Below are positions 36,801 through 48,397 of a DNA stretch of 64,000 nt, piece by piece; within the stretch, counting starts at the first letter, position 1, and each line of letters opens with the position of its first letter. A program made the position numbers and the translations under genes. Source of the stretch: Pilaira anomala (taxonomy: Eukaryota > Mucoromycota > Mucoromycetes > Mucorales > Mucoraceae); the NCBI GenBank assembly GCA_025716855.1, contig JAIXMQ010000033.1, positions 186,001 through 250,000 of the forward strand. The letters run 5' to 3'. The notes beneath the pieces were generated by a model. The model was not told the origin of the DNA. It saw only the letters and a program-made list of their open reading frames with translations, and searched no databases.

Positions 36801-38203
36801 TACAAGAAACGAAACAGGCTTTACAAAAAGTACGACCACCTGCCTTATTACAAGGTTTATTAGAAAGATTAGATACAAACGAAGTACCCTGTATACGTGT
36901 AGAAAAAGATTGGAAAGAAGACACTAACCTCGTTACTGAAGTCATTGAGGATCCTAACAGTAGTAGCAACAGTGATAGTAGTTCATCTTGCTCTTCTGTT
37001 GATATCACTGACGAATTGACTATCTTACAACAACGACAATTACATTCTCAATGTACTTCTAAATTAACTACACTTTGTTATGTATCTCGTTTAGATGCAA
37101 GTCTTTATTGCTTAAAAGTATTAGCAAGTCATGCTATCAGTCAATCAAGACAACAGTTATTACAGGTTCAAGTAGCTTTAGGACAAGCCAGTACAGATCT
37201 TGATGAGACACGAACACATATGACTCAGTTATACGATGATGCTGCAGAGGTAGCACGTCAAGTATTTGCACTCAAGACAGAATTAGAAACCATTGTTCGA
37301 CACCGAAAAGAAGAAGTAGTGAAAGTATGGGAAGTAGTCGACGAAGTCTCGGCTGGTGTAGATGCAAAAGCCATTCAATGCCAAGATAAATCTTCAACGG
37401 CTTTAGATGCTTTGGCTACAAGTAATACTCAACAAAAGGAACGTGTAGAGGAACAAGATAGACATCAATGGATTATAAGAGAGTTGGAACAATTACAACA
37501 TGTACATGAAAGTTTACAGGATGCAATTGATGGTTTGAAACAGGAACAGGCAATGATTGGTCAAAGCTTGAGGCAGTTGGCTTCAGCGTATATTGAACCA
37601 CAAGTAGATAAATTAGTAGGACAAGATGAAAATTCCCTATTATCTGTGAGTGATCGATTAGCTGAATTGATGGAACGAGTAAGAGATAGTGAACTTGGGT
37701 TAAGACCAGTGTCAATCTGGCAAGGAAGTACTAATCAATTGATGGCAATGAAAGAAGAGAAAACTACTACAGTCACTTCAACAACAAGAGCTATTACCAC
37801 GGGTACAGGGTAAAGTATTTAACTTGACCGATTGATTTTTTTTTTTTTTTTTTTTTATATTTTTCTAACATAAATTAATTGTAGACCTAGAATCACAAAT
37901 AGAAATTCAGCAGCTAGTTTGCATCGACTTTCTAGAATTTCAGCAGCTACAAATCGACTTTCAATCAATACAATGACAAGTAAATCCTCGTATGCAAAAT
38001 CAATTGAGACAAAACGTTTATCGATCGTTTCCCCTGGTGTATCACCCAGTGTAAGAGATAAGAGACGTATGTCTTTCATCTCTGTTACCAGTCTTTCTTC
38101 ACTTTCTTCTTATCAACAAGAGAAAATGTTAGCAAGAGCCTCTAATTTAAGCAGTGTTTTATCAAAAGCAAAAGATAGTAGTAAATTATCAACAAGAATA
38201 TAG
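33888..38203 (+). CDS. Large ankyrin-repeat and coiled-coil protein, function unknown
   Basis: Four exons (33888-34159, 34224-34528, 34593-37809, 37885-38203), 1370 residues, in phase. The start is the ATG right after the CA-repeat, because everything upstream in this frame is repeat-encoded. Ankyrin repeats come in two groups: about 1-250 (PLNIAVLGGHPNMVRLLLSA, TPLCLASYLGKADIIQLLL, DYHASPDITDSHGWSAIQYA) and about 340-480 (TGLTAFHHAMR, GRTALHHLARFG, NTPLHFAAEFGAVPEVLEVL). Then comes a basic Ser-rich linker with RSSSRSF, followed by about 700 residues rich in heptad-like Leu/Gln/Glu (about 550-1240). The C-terminus is Ser/Arg-rich (SLHRLSRISAATNRLSI; KRRMSFISVTSLSSLSS), reminiscent of kinase-site tails. 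Ankyrins bind partners and the coiled coil should oligomerise, so a scaffold role is likely. I cannot assign it to a named family. Confidence 0.85.
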
Positions 38204-38302
38204 TTAATAAATTATTTGTAATAATAATAATAATAATAAAAAAAAAAAGAGAGGGAACTTTTTATTTTCTCAATACAATTGTGTGATTTTTTATTTATTT
38301 AT

Positions 38303-40031
38303 TTACAAGCCCTTTCTTTGGATCTTGACTACCTTGACTTGAGTATATTCATGAAGAGCATATTTACCAAGCTCTTTACCAAATCCAGATTGTTTATATC
38401 CACCAAATGGAGTAGATTGATCAAATACATCAAAGCAGTTAACCCAAACTGTACCAGCTTGAAGTTCATTTGATACAGTAATAGCCGTATCCAAGTTAGT
38501 TGTATAAACACCACCAGCTAAACCATACTCTGAATCATTTGCGATCTCGATAGCTTCTTCAATTGTCTTGAAGGTAGCCATAGCAACAACAGGACCAAAG
38601 ATTTCTTCTTGCATAACACGATAATTATTCTTACAGTGTGTCAAGATAGTAGGTTCAATATAATATCCCTTTTCTCCCCATCGTTTACCGCCATAAGCCA
38701 ATTTAGCACCTTCCTCTTGTCCAATCTTGATATAATTCAAAATCTTTTCAAATTGTCCCTTGCTAATTTGAGGTCCTTGGAAAGTATCTTCATCAAATGG
38801 ATCTCCAATCACAAGTTTCTTAGTTTCGGCAATGAATAAAGAAAGGAATTCATCAAAGATTTCTTCTTGGACAAGGATACGTGATCCTGCATTACAACTT
38901 TGTCCGTGGTTGTTAAAGATACCACCACATGCCCAGAGCGCTGCACTGGCAAGATCTGCATCGGCACATACAATTTGTGCTGATTTACCACCTAATTCAA
39001 GTTGAAGTTTCTTGAGGTTACTACCTGCACTGGATTCCATGATCTTACGGCCAGTAATAGTGGAACCGGTGAATGCCATCTTACTAATATCTTTGTGAGA
39101 ACTCAAGTAAGTACCGGTAGTTTTACCGTCACCAGTAATAATATTAACGACACCCTGTGGATTATCAAATAAGGTTAGTTTGATTTTATCTCTCTTTCTC
39201 TCTCTCTCTCTTTTTTTTTCATTTTATTTTAATCCGTTTACTTACAGCAGGGAAACCAGCTTCCTTGACAAGTTCAGCAAACTTGTATAAAGGTAAAGGA
39301 GTAATTTCAGAAGTCTTCATAACAACTATTAATAAAAAAAAAGTAAATAAAACCATACACGTTATAACTTCTTTTTTTTTTAAAAAAAAAAAAAAAAACT
39401 TACTTGTGTTACCGGCAGCCAAAGCAGGAGCAAATTTCCAAGTAGCCATCATAGTAGGATAATTCCAGGGAATAACAGCACCAACAACACCAAGAGGTTC
39501 GTGACGAGTATAACATAACTTATCAATAGTAGTATCGATGGTCTTTCCATGAATCTTATCGGCCCAACCAGCAAAGTAACGGAAACAAGCAATGGAATCT
39601 GTGACATCAACATCACGAGCTACAGTAAATGCTTTACCATTATCGAGTGCATCCAAAAGAGCAATCTCATCCTTATCACGCTCCATTAAATCAGCCAATT
39701 TGTTTAAAAGACGACCCTTTTCAGATGGAGAGACTTTACGCCATGTTTTTTGGAAACTGTCTTTAGCAGCTTTGACGGCTTTGTTGACATCGGATTCATC
39801 AGCAGAATGAACTGAACAGATCACTTCTTCTGTTGCTGGGTTAATGGTCTCAATTAATGGACCATTGCCAGGTACAAACTCGTTATTGATAAAGAGATGA
39901 GTGTGTACTATATTACATAGGTTATCAATGAGTGTGTCTTTATGCATGTTAAGACGCGTCTATTATCACCATTTACCTTTTACTTCTTGTCCCTTTGAGG
40001 TACGAACAGTTTGGATATCAGCTTGTGTCAT
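38303..40031 (-). CDS. NAD(P)-dependent aldehyde dehydrogenase (ALDH1/2 class)
   Basis: Four exons (40031-39977, 39907-39404, 39325-39246, 39154-38303), 496 residues, in phase. It oxidises aldehydes to acids. Seen: the cofactor loop VIPWNYPTMMATWKFAPALA, the Rossmann GSTITGRKI, the general-base Glu in QLELGGKS, the nucleophilic Cys in HGQSCNAGSR, and the oligomerisation end TPFGGYKQSGFGKELG. Length and motifs are typical for the cytosolic/mitochondrial ALDH1/2 class. The N-terminus (MTQADIQTVRTSKGQE) does not look like a mitochondrial presequence. It converges on the ankyrin gene with 99 bp between stop codons. The substrate is not readable from sequence. Confidence 0.95.
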
Positions 40032-41606
40032 TTTTGATTTTTTTTTAATAAAAGAAACGTAAAGAAGAAGAAAATGCGAAAGAAGACGAACGTATGGCGC
40101 AATTAAGTACGTAAAATCGAATTTAAGGTTTCGGAGATTGATTCCTAATACTTTACTTATCAAATTAAGATTGGTTATCTTTTTAAGTGTGTATATCCCA
40201 TGCAAGTCTATAATTTTATCTTGTACCGAGATAAACAAATCTATATCATTTTATATGAAAAAAAAAAAATGTTTCGCACACGAGTGATAATACATTAAAA
40301 ACAAAAGATGTATTTAGTATGTGAGTGAGTATATATATGCTTGTGTGTGTGTGTGTGTGTGTGTGTGAAAAGTGAGTTTTATTAGTCATAAAGAGAAAAA
40401 ACACACACCTTTTATAGTATGTAGGTTAATTTAATCAGTTTTTTATCGACTGTAGAGCGTGTTTATTATTTTGTAAAAATACATTTGTTTAAATCGAGGC
40501 CAAATATACTGGGCGTAAAAATGAAAATCTATACATTAAATATGTACGGTGATGCTATTTTGTTATCAATTCGACGTGTTATGTATTAAAATAAACCAGT
40601 ATAACAGAAACAAAGATTCTTTCTCACGTATATGCATTATGCAAACACCAAATGTTTTGTTTTTAATCGAGAAATTAAGGTTTTTAATTCTGTATAGACT
40701 GTGACGAGTTATTAATAACATACTTTTTTTGTTTCCCACAGAGGAATACATCATCCTTGTTAAGGGTGTACAAGAATTATTCACACAAATTCGTAGATCT
40801 TATAAACTCCATCATGTTTTTGTGTAGAGATTGAAAAAATAAAACACGCTTAGTTTTTTGTTTTTGTAACTTGCTTTTTTACATTAAAAAGTGTGTTTCA
40901 GAAAATTATGCGCCAATATTACATAATTTTCAGTTCTTTAATGTACGACAAATCGACCAGCAAATTCATTTGTTAAAGAAAGCTATCGTCCTATTATTCT
41001 ATTGAAGTTTATTGTACATAAAAGAAAAAAAAAAAGTCTACTGCGTGGTTAGCTAAGATAATTGTTAAGGTAAATAATAATTATAATAATTATAATAAAT
41101 ATAGCTGTAAAAAATGGTGTAATCTTGAGGGGGGGGAGCAATCTTGAGAGAAACTTATTGGATGTTACATAAAGACAAGATACTTTAACAACGAAGAATG
41201 GTTTTATTTATGCATATCACAACATATCAAAGGAAATTAAGTTTAATCTGGACTTTTTGTTTGTTACTTTTTATTTTATTACAATAATTATTTAAAAAAA
41301 ATTACTAGTGCTTTAGCCTTTATAATCTGAAAAGAAAAAGTTTCCAGATTCAAAGTTCCCCAAGACTGACCACAAGGAGGTCTATTAGTTGAAGTCACAA
41401 GGATGCAACGAATAAGTACAACAACACGACAATCAATGATAGTATTTTTCTTAGAGATCACTGCCAAGATAAGAACCATCAATCCAACTCCTCCTTCGAT
41501 ATCCGTATGGTTTTATTCGCCATTACACCCAGAATTAAACTGCACGAACCGCTCGTAAACGAGGACGGAGAAGAAGGAGACACACAGCTTCGTCAAAACT
41601 CATTTT
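40032..41606. other. AT-rich spacer, start of a repeat-derived region
   Basis: Contains the ALDH 5' flank, a GT microsatellite near 40342-40366 and no gene I can support. A minus-strand frame at 41288-41482 with an upstream frame near 41545-41606 (starts MSFDEAVCLLLLRPRLRA) may be remnants of one small gene, but stops interrupt any joined model. Confidence 0.45.
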
Positions 41607-41837
41607 AACAACCGTTTTGTTCTTTTGCTTTCAAGTGCCAGCAGACTACAAATAAAAATATTTCTAAAATGAGTGTTAGAAAGTGTTAGAAACTATTTGG
41701 AAACATAATATATATATAACTTACCACCATAATAACAACTGTTTTATTCTTTTGCTTTCAAGTGCCAGCAGACTACAAATAGAAATATTTCTAAAATGAG
41801 TGTTGGAAAGTGTTGGAAGCTGTTTGGAAACATAATA
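41607..41837. repeat. Imperfect tandem duplication, about 104 bp copies at 127-bp spacing
   Basis: Copy 1 spans about 41607-41710 and copy 2 about 41734-41837. They share long identical blocks (around CTTTCAAGTGCCAGCAGAC and ATTTCTAAAATGAGTGTT) and differ at scattered sites, mostly transitions. On the minus strand each copy contains a good intron acceptor (ATTTGTAG) followed by the same short frame, and a GTAAG donor lies between the copies. The unit therefore looks like a duplicated exon plus intron border of a lost gene. Confidence 0.8.
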
Positions 41838-44800
41838 TGTATTATTGTTTACATTCATAAAAAACGGGGGGAACTTTTGACATGTAAAATGATACTTTTC
41901 TTTATTTTATGGTTGGTTAAAAAAAAAAGTGAAGTCGTATTTGTGTAGTAGAGATATCTATTTAGCAAAACTTACTTTACATTCACGCAATGAGTTAATA
42001 ACTGGCTGAGAGCTGATTGTCATTGACTTTTTTATTTATTTTTCACACGCCACATAAACAGGGTTATTTTTAGTTTCATTATAAATCACTTTTTTTTTCT
42101 TTTTTTCTTTCTTTTTCTTTTCACTTATTTTTTTTTATACATCTCAAAATGAATATTATTTGCCGCTACCATTTCAATACCTTCTTTGATAGCGCACCTT
42201 ATCCTGACAAGATATTGTTTGAAGAAATAAATAAATTTAAAACCTGCATAATACATGCTGTCAGTGATAAGTCATATAGAAGCTCTAATATCTTTATCAA
42301 AAAGAAGTGATTGATTGTATAATAAATATCAATAGCAAATACTCTTTTTTGTATAGATATAGCATGTATTTAATAAAGAGTGTATCCCGTCCAAACCCGT
42401 TAGAGCGAGATGACCGTCAGCAAGTGAAGCAAGTAGGTCAGCTCATACCCTTGGAAGACTTGGCAATTTAAACTTGAGGGATGAAAATAAGAAGAGGGGC
42501 AATAGCATTGGTCGCTTTATTTCGATGAACAACAAATCAATTTTAGTCCCACAAGCAAGCAAGCTTTTTAAAGGATTACTGCGGAAAAATGAAATTGTGT
42601 TTATCTACCCGGACAATAAAGAACCAATTCATACATCAATTCGCCAACAAGTCACAACATCACATAACAAAAGAGAAGATAAAATTAAGAAGACAAAAAG
42701 AAGAGCTTATTCATGACGGAGAGATGAATGCGTATCTTGCTGCTGAAAATGGATCTTCTGAATTTATGTATGATTGGTTATGTACAAGCATGACGCATGA
42801 AACCAAAAGAAAGAGAAAAAAGGGTAAGGGAAAGGAGGCCAATGACGAAAAGTAAGGACAAGAAGAACAAGAACAAGAACAAGAACAAGAACAAGAACAA
42901 GAACAAGAACAAGAACAAGAACAAGAACAAGAACAAGAAGAACGTAGATCCCGGTGCTAGTCTAACTCTTGCATACATAGTCAGACTTGACGAATTAGCG
43001 CCGATCACTAAAGACCTGCCAGATACGTCCAATAATTTGAGACCAGAATATTGTAAGTACGTATTAGCTAATAGTGCACCAATACTACTTATTTTACAAG
43101 ATAATAGCTAACGAACCTGTTGTTTTTTAAGGACGTGTCTGGTGTCACTTTCACCGACAGCACAGATTTAGACTGTTTATAAAAGCATAATATTTAAGCA
43201 GCGGTACATACTAGCTTACTGGGATAGAAACATATATTCTGATCTTTATTATGTATTTATATACCAGAAGGTAAGTTAATATTAGGCTCAAACTTCAAAC
43301 AGGATTATGCTTTACGAAAACTGAAAATTATACAAAGCAAACGGATTGGCCACCGCGGCGTCTTATACACTGTCTTGATAATGTTTATTCAAGGTATAAA
43401 ACCCTCTTCTAATCTACAGCTTTTAATTCAATTGCCTTCTTTGAGGGCTTGTGTGCGAAGGACTATGGCAACAGCAATAACCGATTCCGAAGCTTTACTC
43501 AGAGCATCTATGTTTTTATATTGATCAGAGTGTCATGTTGTGCCATAAAAGAATATCAAGAAGCTAAATAATAAAAACATTCGGCTAGATTTTCTACTTG
43601 CTTTTGGTGCAAACGACAGGTTGGACGACGGCTTTTTTTTTTCTAAAGACAGGAATGTAGAAAATTGAGCTCAAAGGAAAGAAGAAGTATAATTTTGTGC
43701 GTATGTTCCGCCCATTTTCTTGGCCTAAATCTTATCATAATAGGTATCAGAAAATATTTTGGTTATGAAGTTTCCAAGAAAGCTTTCATAGATTCTCTTG
43801 AAGGCACAGGGCCCCCTCTCTTGCTGATTGCGCTAGACCCATTCCCATGGCCGTGGATTCACTAGATAGTAGACTAAATGAATCAGTCCTTTTTAATCTG
43901 CCAAATACGTTATCAATTTTAGCCATGGCCAAAAGATTGTAAGTACTGGTTACTAATGCCCACAGTACTATTATTTTAAAAGACGATATCTAAGAAACAT
44001 GTTTTTTTAGGAGCGTATCTGATAGTATCTCTTTTGTTGACAGCATAATACAAGATACTTCATTTGGATGTAAGTTACTTTTTGCATCAGTGGCAACAAA
44101 TATACTATTTTTTTTTAGTCCCACACGTTCTTAGGCCGTTGAAGACCAAACGTAGGATATGCTGCTTCCCGCAACACCGATTAAATGCATCAACATAATC
44201 ATTTTGCTTGATTCCAAGTATGATATTTAAAATGTGATATTTAAAATGTTGGGTAGTTCTTGGATATACGTATAATAGCTAGTACTTCCTTTTCTTTTCT
44301 TCTTTATTTTTGTAGTTTTTTCAATAGGAATAAGGGAAATAGTGTGTAGAGATTCAGCTACCAATACTACAAATCTCCTAAAAAGCTAAAAAAAACAAGG
44401 TATATATTTCAATTCTGACATGATACTCCAACGAAAGCCAACAACAGATGCCAAAATTAAGACAATCGACAGTATAGTGATCGGTGTAATTGAAGTTGAA
44501 CCATTTATCACACCAATTAAACAAATAGAAGATATGGTAAGATTGGCAGGAATTACCAAGAAAATATTACACTGAAGGATTTTAAATGCAAAAGGAGACA
44601 AGGAATTATTTATATTCGCCATAATGATTTCTGGTAGTTTTCTAAAGAAAGTAATGTAGATATTTTTTTCTTCCATCGATATACTGAAAATAGGTGAGGA
44701 CATTGAATACTATGAACAAATGTGTCAAAATCAACGAGCCGAAAAAAAATACGTGTCCAAATTATTAAAAAATCAACGCTTCCTACCTTCCCTCGCACTT

Positions 44801-45390
44801 TCAAAAATCTGTCTCTGGCTTAGGAACCTTGGATGTACTTCAAGGTATGCGGAAAAGAAAACTTCGAGGTGCAGATAATTTAATTCGATTTATTAGAAAA
44901 TGCTAATGGATAGTATAATATCAGAATCTGATATTGATAAACCGTATCTTTACAGCGAGAATCGTAAAACCTTTGAACCCACCGTGACTCTCTTGAAACT
45001 CACATACCTAAACTTATACTGCTGTGGTGTGATTTTACGTAGCTTAGAAAATAAGGGAGCATCTTTGAAATGCAATAGCAATGTCGGCTATTACCAGCTC
45101 CCAGTGGCTGCAAAAGCAATATCTTTAGTACCAGGTGGAGATTTAATGCATAGTACCTCCCATCCTCCTTATAAATATGTTACTTTTTATCTTTTAATAA
45201 ACTTATCTCTCTTCCCTATTATAAAATCAAACTAAAGGTATAAGCCAGAGGACCCGCCAGGTCTCGCACGATCCAAATTTAGGAAGTAATAGATATATTT
45301 TTTAAGTCTAAGGGCAGTCAGAATTCTGTTACAACACTACTTGTATTTTTCATTACTTTTATTTCCTAAATTTAACCAATCAAAATATTG
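41838..45390. other. Decayed accessory stretch with duplicated exon-like segments
   Basis: No intact gene. Fragments with mixed amino-acid composition lie at 42474-42716, 42589-43111, 43665-43863, 44386-44703 (minus) and 44900-45235, but none connects into a full frame. Two segments around 43008-43170 and 43905-44065 are diverged copies of each other. Each has an exon-like end, a GTAAG donor and a T-rich acceptor followed by a similar second exon. I cannot name the family. Confidence 0.45.
42864..42939. repeat. AAGAAC hexanucleotide repeat
   Basis: About 12 units of AAGAAC/ACAAGA inside an open frame (42797-43111), where it would encode alternating Lys-Asn. The frame is preserved because the unit length is a multiple of three, but the surrounding gene appears decayed. 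Confidence 0.9.
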
Positions 45391-45690
45391 TTAAAGGGTA
45401 CTCTGAATCAATTAAATAAATTCCTGGAATTAAAAGGATTTTATCTTATTATGCATGATGCTCCAATCCGTAGTTTAATTACTAGAAGATAATAACTACA
45501 AATGTATTTACCTTTTCCTTTAAATACTCGCCCGAATTACCCCAGTTGAAAACTTCTGGACACAATGATCAAAGGAAGAGTTAGACCGAAAAAGAAGGTC
45601 TTTCTACAAGAATAGCTTCAATTTGGAGCCTGAGATAATTCGAAGAGCACTCAGCATTATATTGATTAATAGCAAAATAGATCATGTAAG
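45391..45690 (+). pseudogene. Tc1/mariner-type DDE transposase fragment
   Basis: Three pieces of a Tc1-like transposase C-terminal catalytic region survive in different frames: LNKFLELKGFYLIMHDAPI (the strand with the second catalytic Asp, where MDNAPIH is usual), then YSPEL near 45523-45537, then PVENFWTQ, a stop at 45568-45570, and SKEELDRKRRSFYKNSF. The order YLP-YSPELNPIENFW is the family landmark; here it is interrupted by frameshifts and stops. No terminal repeats could be paired with it. The N-terminal DNA-binding domains are not recognisable upstream. Confidence 0.65.
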
Positions 45691-46179
45691 CTATTAAACT
45701 AAGAAAGCCCATTTTTTTTTTTTTTTTTTTTTACAAAACTTGCAAATGAATCTCTTTGAATTCACAAAATCAAGATTTTGAAATCCGCTATTTGGGCCAT
45801 CGCCCTTTCGCACTAAAAAGGTATACAAGTTTAGTCAACCCGAAAATGAGAAATGTGGATATATCTTGGTGAAAAGGTTTTAAAGCTTGGCTTTTTAACA
45901 ATGTATGTGGAATTTTACGGCCTTTTCAATAATGTAAAAATCAGAGTAAAATAATAGCGAATATTAATAGATGTTATGAAAAAACGATATACAGTTTTTG
46001 TTAGGGCAAGTATATTTCTTGTATGAAGAATAATAATTCTAAATCAATAAAAAAATACGCCTGCAAATTCTGCATCGATTGTATAATAAAATAAGTAAAA
46101 TCATTTACCTGTGTAATTATTATGTTTTTTTTAAAAAAAAAATTGGGTCAAATAAGTATTGTTTATAGAACCAAATTTA
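45691..46179. other. Spacer, no gene seen
   Basis: Between the transposase relic and the LIM gene 3' end. It contains a T-run at 45714-45732 and nothing else recognisable. Confidence 0.5.
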
Positions 46180-48211
46180 TTATTGTTGTTGTTTAAAAGC
46201 ACACATTTTACAAGTCAATTCTCCATTTTTATCACCTTGCCACATTCCTATATATAATTATCAGTTTTTGTTTTCTTAATAATTTTTTAAAAAGAAATAC
46301 CTGGAACACGCGATGATAATGCTCTATTACAATGAAAACATTGGAAATGATGAATATGATAATCATGACCTAAGGCAGAAGCACAGGGACCATCAATCGT
46401 TTCCTTACATTGGTGACATACTTTAGATCCAGTATTCACAGGTGCTACTTTCTTCACAGCAGGCTCAACTTTCACAATGTTACTGCCTGAGGAACGATAG
46501 CTGTTATTAATTTCGGGTCGTTTCATTTCAATTTCTGGTTTATTAGTAGCAGCTGCAGCAGGGAAATCAGGCTTTCTACTTATCATAGGCTTTGGTTTGA
46601 TAGCTGGAGGAGATCTTTCCTGTTGAATAGATGGTTGCTGCTGTTGTTTCTTTAAAGGTTTTTGAGGCACTTGTTTCATAGGGTTATGATAATGTTCTTC
46701 ACAATAAGGTTTGTTGTCTCTAACTAAAAATGTGCCATTTGTAAATGGTCTCTTACAATCCTAAAAATCATTCCGTTAATACAAGTGTATGTTTCTCTCT
46801 CTCTCTTTTTTTTTTTCACTTACAAAACAATTGAAACAGTTCTTGTGCCATTCTTGATTCAAGGCATTAATATATTCTCCAGAAATATATTCTCCACATC
46901 CACTACATTTTTTGCCACACATTTTCATATAATCCTCTTGACAGTAGGGTTTACCATCATGTACCATAAACGCACTATGATCACCAAATGGTTTTTGACA
47001 AGCAGTACAACCAAAATGACCCTCATGATAATGCTTACCTAAAGCGCTAATTGCACTCTTTTTTTTAAAAAAAAAAAACTTATATCAATTTCTCTATTAC
47101 TAGACTCACTCTTTTTTGTTCTTTGGAACTTACATTTTCAATAGGTTCATGACAAAAATCACAATGCAAACTAAATAACTTTTTATAATCCTTTCCACAA
47201 TAAGGTAAATTATCCTTTTCAAAATACTGTTCGTTTTCTAAAGTTTTGTGACATGTGGCACATTTAAAACAGTGTGTATGCCATATCTTTTCCATAGCTG
47301 ATACCACAGATCCTTCGATAGGTCGGTTACAGGCTGGACATTCAAGGCCTGCATAAATAGGGTTGAGTGTACGTACCATCGAATCTCGGTTGTTGTTGTT
47401 GCTGCCGCTGCTAGGCTTAGCAGGTCGAGGACTGTTAGGAACTGCTGGTGGGGGTGTACTAGTAGGTGTGTTGATAAAAGGTGGAAGGGGCGGTGTGCTT
47501 GGTTTCTTTTGTGTAGGCGCTTGAGGCGTGCTATAAATTTGACGTTGCTGTGAAAGTGCTGGAGGAGGTTGAGGGGCAGTATATGACAGGCGTTGTTGAG
47601 GTGATTGAGGTGGTTGGGGAGGTTGAGGAGGTTGGGGCGGCACATAAGTCTGGCGCTGTTGTGAGGGAGGTGAGGGAGGCTGAGCAGCAGGGTATGACTG
47701 ACGTTCCTGTTGTAATGGCGGTGGTGGTGGGGGAGAGGGAACTGACTGCTGCTGCTGCTGTTGTTGTTGTTGTTGTTGTTCTTTTTGCTGCTGGCGTCTT
47801 CGAGCATATAATCTCGGATTTAAAGATGCTTCAAAAGCATCAGGTGGTGAAGATGAAGAAAAGGATGGCTTGCTTGGAATCATAGGCTTTGGAGTCTCGG
47901 GAAAAGTAGGTGTCATAGTATGTGTAGAGTCTAAAATATTACCTGTAGCACTACGTAAGCGCTTCATTCTTTCTTGAATCGTTTCATAGGACGCTTCTTC
48001 CTCCTCTTCATTGTTAGATTGTACTGACATTTGTCGCATAGGGTAAACTAGTTCATTCTTTATCTGACTGTATTCTGACTTCTTTTCTTTGTTGTTTGAA
48101 GGTAAACCTTTTAGGTAATTTTCTATTGACATGGTTAGGGATAAAAACAGAGATTTAATTATAAACAAAAAAAAAATAGTTACCAAGCTGATCTTTTGTC
48201 ATATAAGACAT
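46180..48211 (-). CDS. Paxillin-like protein with four LIM domains
   Basis: Five exons (48211-48184, 48122-47134, 47057-46824, 46760-46301, 46247-46180), 592 residues, in phase. The first exon is only 28 bp (MSYMTKDQL), and its junction yields QLENYLKGLP. A disordered Pro/Gln-rich N-terminal half (Q-run of 12, PPQPPQPPQPPQ) is followed by LIM1 (CPACNRPIEG...HTHCFKCATC), LIM2 (CDFCHEPIEN...HFGCTACQKPF), LIM3 (CSGCGEYISG...CFNCFDCKRPF) and, after a basic linker, LIM4 (CHQCKETIDG...HFQCFHCNRAL, ending CKMC). Fungal paxillin (Pxl1) sits at growth sites and the cytokinetic ring and restrains Rho1 signalling; RHO1 is also in this window. LIM zinc ligands look complete. The exon 3 acceptor (AAAAAAAAG) lacks a pyrimidine tract. 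Confidence 0.9.
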
Positions 48212-48397
48212 GATATTTTCTATTTACTTTGGTTTTTTAACCGAGGTGTATAATATGAAAAAGGCGCGAGGTAAACAATGCGAATTTTAGAGAAAATAAG
48301 AATTCGTCATGCTCATAACTCCGCAGAAGTTTTGTAATACCGAGCTCTCCTACACACCTGTAAAAATCTTTAAACACATTTGTTTACAACGGATTGC

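Noticed and set aside
42778..43032. Minus-strand frame with (FLFLFL)n that looks like membrane segments
   Set aside because: Antisense translation of the AAGAAC repeat; no real membrane protein.
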